A stretch of 63,286 bases of DNA from Piscinibacter caeni. Its GTDB lineage: Bacteria; Pseudomonadota; Gammaproteobacteria; Burkholderiales; Burkholderiaceae_C. The position numbers were made by a program, and so were the translations under genes. The stretch covers positions 1 to 63,286 of the forward strand of contig QJOU01000052.1 of the NCBI GenBank assembly GCA_003265685.1, given 5' to 3'. This document shows positions 23,915-32,145 of this stretch, in pieces (positions within the stretch are counted from its first letter, which is position 1; the number at the start of each line of letters is the position of its first letter). The notes beneath the pieces were generated by a model, which saw only the letters and a list, made by a program, of their open reading frames with translations, was not told the DNA's origin and did no database searches.

Positions 23915-24003
23915 TCAAACTACAAGCCAGAACCCGTGCTTACCCTAGCGAGCAGCGTCTCACGGCCATGTAGTCGAGCGTAGTTCAGGGTAATTCGACT
24001 ACA
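23915..24003. promoter_or_regulatory. Candidate operator region with TGTAGT/ACTACA half-sites between pulA and the amylase gene
   Basis: The divergent intergenic region holds a perfect 9-bp inverted repeat: tgtagtcga at 23969-23977 and tcgactaca at 23995-24003, spaced by 17 bases. A further half-site cgtagt stands at 23979-23984 and another actaca at 23919-23924. The placement between two starch genes suggests a shared maltodextrin-responsive operator. The regulator is not encoded in this window. Confidence 0.5.
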
Positions 24004-24036
24004 CACCCTGGCGCGGCACCGCTAGAGTCGCGCGCC

Positions 24037-25647
<1,611 letters not shown>

Positions 25648-25778
25648 GGCGGCACGAAGGCGTCGGGACGGCCTGTCAAACGGGGCGCCGATTGCCCCGG
25701 CCCGGCGCCCGGTTTCGGCGCGGCGCGCGGGCTGCGGTGGTACGGTTCGCGCCGTTGCCATTCCCCCGGGAGAGCCGC

Positions 25779-26234
25779 ATGCCCCGCCTGAACGTCAACG
25801 GCCAGACGCGCGAATTCGACGCCGAGCCCGACACCCCCCTGCTGTGGGTGCTGCGCGAGCAGCTCGGCCTGACCGGCACCAAATACGGCTGCGGCATCGC
25901 GCAATGCGGCGCCTGCACCGTGCATGTGGACGGCGTCGCCACGCGCTCCTGCGTGCGGCCGCTGTCCACGCTGACCGGGCAGGAGAAGATCGTCACCATC
26001 GAGGGCCTGTCGAGCGACGGCCGCCACCCGCTGCAGCGCGCCTGGGAGAAGCTCGACGTGCCGCAATGCGGCTTCTGCCAGTGCGGCATGCTGATGACCG
26101 CCGCCGCGCTGCTGAAGGAGAAGCCGCGCCCCAGCGATGCCGACATCGACGCCGCGATGAGCAACATCTGCCGCTGCGGCACCTACAACCGCGTGCGCGC
26201 CGCGATCAAGCTCGTGGCCGCGCAGCAGGCCTGA
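25779..26234 (+). CDS. iorA: Molybdenum hydroxylase small subunit, two [2Fe-2S] clusters (IorA type)
   Basis: 151 residues. Plant-type ferredoxin cluster ligands in '[20 protein letters not shown]' plus a later Cys ('TRSCVRPL'), and the second cluster in 'CGFCQCGM' and 'ICRCGTY'. It carries electrons from the molybdenum subunit encoded next. The family (isoquinoline 1-oxidoreductase, aldehyde oxidase) hydroxylates N-heterocycles or oxidises aldehydes. It is the first gene of a run continuing through iorB into soxXYZA. The gene symbol describes the subunit type, not a proven substrate. Confidence 0.85.
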   Translation: MPRLNVNGQTREFDAEPDTPLLWVLREQLGLTGTKYGCGIAQCGACTVHVDGVATRSCVRPLSTLTGQEKIVTIEGLSSDGRHPLQRAWEKLDVPQCGFCQCGMLMTAAALLKEKPRPSDADIDAAMSNICRCGTYNRVRAAIKLVAAQQA

Positions 26235-26245
26235 GGGAGGCGGCC

Positions 26246-28423
26246 ATGAGCGACACGAACCTGCTCTCGCGCCGCGGCTTCCTCGGCGGCACGGCCGCCG
26301 TGACCGGCAGCCTGGTGGTCGGCTTCCCGGTGCCGGCGGCGCAGCCCGCCGCCGAGGTGCCGGCCGTGCCGGAGATCAACGCCTGGGTCGTGGTGCAGCC
26401 CGACGAGCGCGTGATCGTGCGCATCGCGCGCTCCGAGATGGGCCAGGGCTCGCTGACCGGCCTGGCCCAGCTCGTCGCCGAGGAGCTGGACTGCGACTGG
26501 GGCAAGGTCAGCACCGAGTACCCCACCCCCGGCCAGAACCTGGCGCGCAACCGCGTCTGGGGCAGCTTCTCCACCGGCGGCAGCCGCGGCATCCGCGATT
26601 CGCACGAGTACGTGCGCAAGGGCGGCGCGATCGCCCGCGCGATGCTCGTGCAGGCTGCGGCCGAGCAGTGGAAGGTGCCCGCCACCGAGTGCAGCACCAG
26701 CGCCGGCACGATCACGCATGGCCCCTCGGGCCGGCGCACCACCTACGGCGCGGTGGCGCCGGCGGCCGCGCGGCTCAAGCCGCCGGCGGACGTGGCGCTG
26801 AAGGACCCGAAGGCCTGGACGATCGCCGGCAAGCCGCTGCCGCGCCTGGACACGCGCGACAAGCTGACCGGCGCGCAGGTCTACGGCATGGACCTGAAGC
26901 TGCCCGGCATGCTCAACGCGGCGATCCGCGCCTGCCCGGTGTTCGGCGGCAAGCTGAAGTCCTTCGACGCCGCAGCGATCGCCAAGCGGCCGGGCGTGAA
27001 GAAGGTGGTGCGCGTGGGCGACAACGCCGTCGCCGTGGTGGCCGACACCTGGTGGCGCGCCAAGACCGCGCTCGACGCGCTGCCCGTCGAGTGGGACGAG
27101 GGCCCGCATGCGCAGGCCAGCAGCACGGCCTTCGCCGCCACGCTCAAGGCCGGGCTGGACGCGAGCGACGCGGTGGTCGGCCACAGCGCCGGCGACGCGA
27201 AGGCCGCGCTGGCCTCGGCGGCGCGGCGCATCGAGGCGGTGTACTCGTACCCGCACCAGAACCACGCGACCATGGAGACCATGAACGCGACGGCGCGCTG
27301 GACGCCCGAGCGTTGCGAGGTCTGGACACCGACGCAGAACGGCGAGGCCGCGCTGGCCGCCGCGGCCGAGGCCTCGGGCCTGAAGCCGGCGCAATGCGAG
27401 GTCTACAAGCTGCACCTGGGCGGCGGCTTCGGCCGGCGCGGTGCGGTGCACGACTGGGTGCGCCAGGCGGTGGCGATCGCGAAGGAGCTGCCGGGCACGC
27501 CGGTCAAGCTGATCTGGTCGCGCGAGGAGGACATGGTCCAGGGCCGCTACCACCCGGTGACGATGTGCAAGCTCAGTGCCGGGCTGGATGCGCAGGGCAA
27601 GCTGACCGCGCTGCACATGCGCATCTCGGGCCAGTCCATCCTCGCGGGCATCTTTCCGCAGAACATCAAGGACGGCAAGGATCCGGTGGTGTTCCAGGGC
27701 CTGAACGCGCCCGGCCCCGAGGCCTCGATCGGCTACACCGTGCCGAACCTGCTGGTCGACCACGCGATGCGCAACCCGCACGTGCCCCCGGGCTTCTGGC
27801 GCGGCGTGAACCTGAACCAGAACACGCTCTACCTGGAGTGTTTCCTCGACGAGGTGGCGCATGCGACGAAGCAGGACCCGCTCGCGCTGCGCCGCAGCCT
27901 GATGGCCGGGCACCCGAAGCACCTCGCGGTGCTGGAGGCGGTGGCGAAGAAGGTCGGCTGGGACCAGCCGGCGCCCGCCGGCGTGTTCCGCGGCCTGGCG
28001 CAGACCATGGGCTTCGGCAGCTACGTGGCCGCCTGCGCCGAGGTGTCGGTCGCCACCGACGGCACGCTGAAGATCCACCGCATCGTCGCCGCCACCGACT
28101 GCGGCCACGCCGTCAACCCGCAGCAGATCGAGGCCCAGGTCGAGGGCTCGTTCGCCTACGGGCTGTCGGCCGCGCTGTGGGGCGAGTGCACGGTCGACAA
28201 GGGCCGCATCGTGCAGACCAACTTCGACAGCTACCCGGTGATGCGCATGGACACCATGCCCAAGGTCGAGACGATCGTGATGCCCAGCGGCGGCTTCTGG
28301 GGCGGCGTGGGCGAGCCGACCATCGCGGTGGCGGCGCCGGCGGTGCTCAACGCGATCTTCGCGGCCACCGGCAAGCGCATCCGCGACCTGCCGCTCAAGC
28401 ACCACAGCCTCAAGCGCGCGTGA
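26246..28423 (+). CDS. iorB: Tat-exported molybdopterin hydroxylase large subunit (IorB type)
   Basis: 725 residues. A twin-arginine leader 'SRRGFLGGTAAVTGSL' targets it to the periplasm as a folded enzyme, together with the leaderless small subunit by hitch-hiking. Molybdenum-cofactor motifs typical of the IorB branch are present: 'SEMGQGSLTGLAQLVAEEL', 'HLGGGFGRRG', 'GFWRGVNLNQN' and the C-terminal 'GVGEPTIAVAAPAVLNAI' with the catalytic Glu. No FAD subunit follows, as usual for IorAB-type enzymes, which pass electrons to cytochrome c. Its stop overlaps the soxX start (GTGA), an unusually direct link to sulfur-oxidation genes. The substrate is unknown. Confidence 0.87.
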   Translation: MSDTNLLSRRGFLGGTAAVTGSLVVGFPVPAAQPAAEVPAVPEINAWVVVQPDERVIVRIARSEMGQGSLTGLAQLVAEELDCDWGKVSTEYPTPGQNLARNRVWGSFSTGGSRGIRDSHEYVRKGGAIARAMLVQAAAEQWKVPATECSTSAGTITHGPSGRRTTYGAVAPAAARLKPPADVALKDPKAWTIAGKPLPRLDTRDKLTGAQVYGMDLKLPGMLNAAIRACPVFGGKLKSFDAAAIAKRPGVKKVVRVGDNAVAVVADTWWRAKTALDALPVEWDEGPHAQASSTAFAATLKAGLDASDAVVGHSAGDAKAALASAARRIEAVYSYPHQNHATMETMNATARWTPERCEVWTPTQNGEAALAAAAEASGLKPAQCEVYKLHLGGGFGRRGAVHDWVRQAVAIAKELPGTPVKLIWSREEDMVQGRYHPVTMCKLSAGLDAQGKLTALHMRISGQSILAGIFPQNIKDGKDPVVFQGLNAPGPEASIGYTVPNLLVDHAMRNPHVPPGFWRGVNLNQNTLYLECFLDEVAHATKQDPLALRRSLMAGHPKHLAVLEAVAKKVGWDQPAPAGVFRGLAQTMGFGSYVAACAEVSVATDGTLKIHRIVAATDCGHAVNPQQIEAQVEGSFAYGLSAALWGECTVDKGRIVQTNFDSYPVMRMDTMPKVETIVMPSGGFWGGVGEPTIAVAAPAVLNAIFAATGKRIRDLPLKHHSLKRA

Positions 28424-28839
28424 AGCCGGCGCTGCTGGTCGTCGCCCTGCTCGGCACCGGGGCCGCCGCCGCGCCGCCGGCCTGGGAGGGCGACGCCCTG
28501 CCCACGCCGCTCACCGCCACCCCGGGCGACCCGGCCCGCGGCCGTGCGCTCGTGGCCGAGCGCCGCACCAGCCTGTGCCTGCTGTGCCACCCGGCGCCGA
28601 TCCCCGGGCAGCAGGCCGGCAACCTGGCGCCCGACCTGGCCGGCGCCGGTGCGCGCTGGAGCGCCGCGCAGCTGCGGGCCCGCATCGTCGACGCGCGGCG
28701 CCTGAACCCGGCCACCACCATGCCGCCCTTCCACGCCAACGAGGGGCTGCAGCGCGTGGGCAGCGCCTGGCAGGGCCGACCGGTGCTCGAGGCGCAGCAG
28801 GTCGAGGACATCGTGGCCTGGCTGCAGACATTGCGTTGA
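28420..28839 (+). CDS. soxX: Sulfur oxidation c-type cytochrome SoxX
   Basis: 139 residues from a GTG at 28420 that overlaps the iorB stop. A cleavable signal peptide (to about residue 18, GAAAAPP) precedes one haem-binding motif, Cys53-Leu-Leu-Cys56-His57. 'LAPDLAGAGARWSAAQLRAR' and 'IVDARRLNPATTMPPFH' are typical SoxX, with the Met of 'TTMPP' as likely axial ligand. SoxX pairs with SoxA to attach thiosulfate oxidatively to the SoxY cysteine. The alternative reading, a generic cytochrome c serving IorAB, is less likely because soxYZA follow directly. Confidence 0.88.
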   Translation: MKPALLVVALLGTGAAAAPPAWEGDALPTPLTATPGDPARGRALVAERRTSLCLLCHPAPIPGQQAGNLAPDLAGAGARWSAAQLRARIVDARRLNPATTMPPFHANEGLQRVGSAWQGRPVLEAQQVEDIVAWLQTLR

Positions 28840-28846
28840 CGTTGCG

Positions 28847-29281
28847 ATGACCTTGCCACGACGCCACCTGCTGATCGCCGCCGGCGCCGCGGTGTGCCTG
28901 CGCCCGGCGCGCGCGACGCCGCTCGAGATGGAGCTGGCGATCGCCGCCTTCACCGGCGGCGCGCCGCTGCGCGAGGGCCGCGTGACGCTGGAGATCGCGC
29001 CGCTGGTGGAAAACGGCAACGCGGTGCCGGTCGGCCTCGGCGTCGAGGAGGCGCTCGCCCCCGGCGCGGTGCGCGCGCTGGCGCTGTTCACGCCGGGCAA
29101 CCCGCAGCCCGGCGTGATCGTCGCGCGCTTCGGCCCGCGCAGCGGCCGCGCCCGGCTCGACACGCGCATGCGCCTGGCCAGCTCGCAGACCGTGGTCGCG
29201 CTGGCGCAGTTCGCCGACGGCAGCTGCTGGCGCCGCAGCGCCGAGGTGGTGGTGACGCTGGCCGCCTGCGTGGAAGGTTGA
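28847..29281 (+). CDS. soxY: Sulfur carrier protein SoxY with atypical C-terminus
   Basis: 144 residues. A Tat-like leader ('PRRHLLIAAGAAVCL') is followed by the SoxY beta-sandwich: 'LVENGNAVPVGLGVEEAL' and 'RLASSQTVVALAQFADGSCW'. The carrier cysteine sits near the end (Cys141 in 'TLAACVEG'), but the canonical swinging arm ends GGCGG; here the cysteine is flanked by Ala-Ala and Val-Glu-Gly. It forms a heterodimer with SoxZ, encoded 4 bases later. The change may affect which enzymes can dock on the arm. Confidence 0.87.
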   Translation: MTLPRRHLLIAAGAAVCLRPARATPLEMELAIAAFTGGAPLREGRVTLEIAPLVENGNAVPVGLGVEEALAPGAVRALALFTPGNPQPGVIVARFGPRSGRARLDTRMRLASSQTVVALAQFADGSCWRRSAEVVVTLAACVEG

Positions 29282-29285
29282 CGCC

Positions 29286-29612
29286 ATGGCGACCCGCGCG
29301 ATCGTCACCCTGCCGCCGCCGGCCCGCCCGGGCGAGGTGGTCGAGCTGCGCGTGCTGGTCAGCCACCCGATGGAAACCGGCTACCGGCGCGACGCCGACG
29401 GGCGCATGCTGCCGCGCGACCTGATCCGGCGCTTCCGCTGCCGCTGCGACGGCGAGACCGTGATCGAGGCCGAGCTGCACGCGGCCATCGCCGCCAACCC
29501 CTACCTGGCCTTCTGGCTGCAGGTGGGCGAAGGCCCCGGCCTGCTCGAGTTCGAGTGGGAGGGCGACAACGGCTTCGTGCACCAGGAACGGCGCACGCTG
29601 CTGCGCAGATGA
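29286..29612 (+). CDS. soxZ: Sulfur carrier partner SoxZ
   Basis: 108 residues, no signal peptide, so exported with SoxY. Typical sequences are 'RVLVSHPMETGYRRDADGR', 'IRRFRCRCDGETVIEAEL' and 'NPYLAFWLQVGEGPGLLEF'. Its stop codon forms the first of four ATGA junctions that run through an 11-bp tandem repeat to the soxA start. Confidence 0.92.
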   Translation: MATRAIVTLPPPARPGEVVELRVLVSHPMETGYRRDADGRMLPRDLIRRFRCRCDGETVIEAELHAAIAANPYLAFWLQVGEGPGLLEFEWEGDNGFVHQERRTLLRR

Positions 29613-29651
29613 GGCGCGGATGAGGCGCGGATGAGGCGCGGATGAAGTGCG
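29608..29651 (+). repeat. 11-bp tandem repeat forming a chain of ATGA junctions between soxZ and soxA
   Basis: Three perfect copies of gatgaggcgcg (29608-29618, 29619-29629, 29630-29640) and a diverged fourth copy, gatgaagtgcg, that contains the soxA start. Each copy supplies an ATG whose four-codon frame (Met-Arg-Arg-Gly) ends at a TGA overlapping the next ATG. The soxZ stop and the soxA start are the outer links of this chain. Confidence 0.9.
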
Positions 29652-30406
29652 TGCAAGCCGCGCTGCTGATCGCCGCCTTGCTGGCCGGCTGCGCCCTGCC
29701 GGACGCTGCGCCGCGGCGCAGCGGCTTCGACGACATGAGCCCCGCACTGCAGGCGCTGCAGCGCGACGACGCCCAGAACCCGGGCCTGCTGGCGGTGCTG
29801 GAGGGCGCGGCGCTGTGGGACCAGCCGGCCGGGCCGCAGGGGCAGCGCTGCAGCGGCTGCCACGGCGATGCGGCGGCCACGATGCGCGGCGTGGCCGCGC
29901 GTCACCCGCGCTTCGACGCGGCGAGCGGCCGGCCCGTCTCGCTCGGCCAGCGCATCGCGGCCTGCCGCGTGCGCCAGGGCCTGCAGCGGCCCGGCCCGGA
30001 GGACGGCGCCCGGCTCGCGCTCGAGGCCTACGTGGCGCACCAGTCGCGCGGCCTGCCGATCGAACCCGACCCCGACCCGCGCCTGGCCCCCTGGCGCGAA
30101 CGCGGCCGCGCCCTCTACGGGCAACGCATCGGCCAGCTCAACCTCGCCTGCACGCAGTGCCACGACGGCCTGGCCGGCAAGCGCCTTGGCGGCAGCACCA
30201 TCCCGCAGGGCCACCCGACCGGCTACCCGGTCTACCGGCTCGAATGGCAGGCGCCCGGCTCGCTGCAGCGGCGCCTGCGCGGCTGCCTGGCCGGCGTGCG
30301 CGCCGAGCCGTTTGCGCCCGATGCGCCGGAATGGGTCGAGCTCGAGCTGCACCTGATGCAGCGCGCCGCCGGCATGCCGCTGGAGACACCCGCGGTTCGG
30401 CCTTGA
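29642..30406 (+). CDS. soxA: Sulfur oxidation dihaem cytochrome SoxA
   Basis: 254 residues. N-terminal signal with a possible lipobox ('LLAGC', Cys17). Two haem motifs: Cys70-Ser-Gly-Cys73-His74 and Cys170-Thr-Gln-Cys173-His174. The active-site cysteine that ligates one haem is Cys215 in 'RLRGCLAGVRAEPF', the conserved SoxA pattern. With SoxX it joins thiosulfate to SoxY. No soxB, soxC or soxD follows; the next gene is convergent and begins one base after the stop. A lipid anchor, if real, would fix SoxAX to a membrane. Confidence 0.9.
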   Translation: MKCVQAALLIAALLAGCALPDAAPRRSGFDDMSPALQALQRDDAQNPGLLAVLEGAALWDQPAGPQGQRCSGCHGDAAATMRGVAARHPRFDAASGRPVSLGQRIAACRVRQGLQRPGPEDGARLALEAYVAHQSRGLPIEPDPDPRLAPWRERGRALYGQRIGQLNLACTQCHDGLAGKRLGGSTIPQGHPTGYPVYRLEWQAPGSLQRRLRGCLAGVRAEPFAPDAPEWVELELHLMQRAAGMPLETPAVRP

Positions 30407-31624
30407 TCAGCGCTTGAGCACCTTGGGCACCGGGTTCGGTCGCAGGCGGTAAGCGTCGGGCATGCCCGAGCCGAGCAGCGGGCGCAGGTAGAGGCGGAAG
30501 GCGTCGGTCACGTCGGTGCCGGAGTCGCTGATGAACGCGTCGTCCATCGTGCGCGTCTTGCCGGCCACCGTCTCCAGCGGCACCAGCTCGTAGTCGGCCG
30601 AGTAGTAGCCGGTGCGCTTGATCGCCACCGAGCCGTCGCGGTCGCCCCACATGGCGTACTGCACCGCCTTCTCGCCGACCTCGCGCGCCTCGCGCTGGTC
30701 GACGTCGCTGACGCAACCGATGAACGAGCGCTGCAGGTAGCCGAAGGTGTCGCCGCGCACGCGCTTGATACCGAGCTTCTCCTTGATCTCCTCGCACAGC
30801 AGGTCGGCCAGCGCGCCCGTGCCGGAAAGCTGCACGTTGCCGTGGGCGTCGTGCTCCAGGTCCTTGGCGAGCTGCGCGGCGATCGCCTGGCCGCTCGCGT
30901 CGTGGATGCCTTCGGAGACCGCGATCACGCAGCGCCCGTAACGCTCGTACATGGTCTTCACGTCGGCCAGGAACCTCGGCAGCTCGAAGGTGCGCTCGGG
31001 CAGGTAGATCAGGTGCGGGCCGTCGTCCGGGAACTTCTTGCCCAGCGCCGAGGCGGCGGTCAGGAAGCCGGCGTGGCGGCCCATCACCACCGCCACGTAG
31101 ACGCCGGGCAGCGCGGCGTTGTCGAGGTTCGCGCCGGCGAAGGCCTGGGCGACGAAGCGTGCGGCGGAGGGGAAGCCGGGCGTGTGGTCGTTGCCGACCA
31201 GGTCGTTGTCGATCGTCTTCGGAATGTGGATCGAGCGCAGCGGGTAGCCGGCCTTCTTCGCCTCCTCGCTGACGATGCGCACTGTGTCGGAGGAGTCGTT
31301 GCCGCCGATGTAGAAGAAGTGCCCGATCTCGTGCGCCTGCAGCACCTTGAAGATCTCCTGGCAGTACTTCAGGTCGGGCTTGTCGCGCGTCGAGCCCAAC
31401 GCCGAGGCCGGCGTGCCGGCCACCAGCTCGAGGTTGTGGCTGGTCTCCTGCGTGAGGTCGACGAAATCCTCGTTGACGATGCCGCGCACGCCGTGGTGCG
31501 CACCGTACACCTGCCGGACCTCGCGGAAGCGCCGCGCCTCCAGCACCACGCCGACGAGCGACTGGTTGATCACTGCGGTCGGTCCGCCGCCTTGCGCGAC
31601 GAGGATCTTGCCGGATGGCTGCAT
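30407..31624 (-). CDS. 6-phosphofructokinase, probably PPi-dependent type
   Basis: 405 residues; phosphorylates fructose 6-phosphate. The phosphoryl-donor loop reads 'FYIGGNDSSDTVRIV': where ATP enzymes have GGDGS there is an Asp after GGN, the substitution that normally blocks ATP and marks PPi enzymes. 'PKTIDNDLVGNDHTPGF' and 'VVMGRHAGFLT' are typical of PPi-PFK. The first Asp of the usual GGD is Asn here. ATG at 31624 has a GGAGGA site; the frame is open upstream without support. A reversible PPi enzyme would suit autotrophic or gluconeogenic growth (inference). Confidence 0.88.
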   Translation of the reverse strand: MQPSGKILVAQGGGPTAVINQSLVGVVLEARRFREVRQVYGAHHGVRGIVNEDFVDLTQETSHNLELVAGTPASALGSTRDKPDLKYCQEIFKVLQAHEIGHFFYIGGNDSSDTVRIVSEEAKKAGYPLRSIHIPKTIDNDLVGNDHTPGFPSAARFVAQAFAGANLDNAALPGVYVAVVMGRHAGFLTAASALGKKFPDDGPHLIYLPERTFELPRFLADVKTMYERYGRCVIAVSEGIHDASGQAIAAQLAKDLEHDAHGNVQLSGTGALADLLCEEIKEKLGIKRVRGDTFGYLQRSFIGCVSDVDQREAREVGEKAVQYAMWGDRDGSVAIKRTGYYSADYELVPLETVAGKTRTMDDAFISDSGTDVTDAFRLYLRPLLGSGMPDAYRLRPNPVPKVLKR

Positions 31625-31685
31625 GCGGGCTCCTCCAAATGGTCCGGGCGGGGATCGTACCCCCGCCCGGGGCCCGCAGCGCGGC

Positions 31686-31925
31686 TCAGGCCGCCAGCCG
31701 CAGCGGCGCGCGGCGCGCGCCTTCATAGGCCTGCAGTTCCTCGAGCGCGCGGCGGATGTCCTGCTCGTCGCCGTCGATCACCGCGCGGTCGGCGCGGCGC
31801 AGCGAGGCCTCGATCAGGGCCGAGGCGAACGCCCCCGCCGAACCGATCGCAACGTACTTGCGGACCAGCTCGCGGCAGCGCGCCTGTTCGGCAGGAAGGG
31901 CATGGAGGAGTTGGGTGTTCAGCAT
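31686..31925 (-). CDS. Small conserved hypothetical protein
   Basis: 79 residues, predicted mostly helical, with no signal or membrane segment: MLNTQLLHALPAEQARCREL, then 'AIGSAGAFASALIEASLRRA'. Coding is supported by a plausible GAGG site before the ATG and a full-length frame just upstream of pfk on the same strand (61-base gap). Function unknown; it may be co-transcribed with the phosphofructokinase gene. Confidence 0.7.
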   Translation of the reverse strand: MLNTQLLHALPAEQARCRELVRKYVAIGSAGAFASALIEASLRRADRAVIDGDEQDIRRALEELQAYEGARRAPLRLAA

Positions 31926-32094
31926 GATGGTCCTCGGTGTCGGTGATCCGGACGGCCGGCGCTGCGGTGTCGTCCTGGCTTCATTTCAGTCCAGCGTGCT
32001 TCCCATTGCGACGCAGCCGCGGCCGGTCCGGATGGGGGGGGAGCGGCGACGATCGGCAGACGATCGTCGCGTGCCGGCGGGCCCCGCAAGCGCT

Positions 32095-32129
32095 GCGGGC
32101 CACCCCGGCCGGACACCGGGGTGGCCCGC
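32095..32129 (-). terminator. Strong hairpin after the clostripain-like gene
   Basis: A perfect 14-bp stem (arms 32095-32108 and 32116-32129) with a 7-base loop, 17 bases past the stop at 32146. A smaller hairpin (cccgca / tgcggg, 32083-32099) competes for the outer arm. No T-run follows. Confidence 0.5.
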
Positions 32130-32145
32130 ACGGGCAGCGACGGGT

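Noticed and set aside
20194-23973. A 1259-residue open frame on the plus strand opposite pulA
   Set aside because: It is the antisense shadow of the pullulanase gene: its product is a V/R/H/A-rich mixture without any domain, as expected for GC-rich DNA, while the minus strand encodes an intact enzyme with all catalytic motifs.
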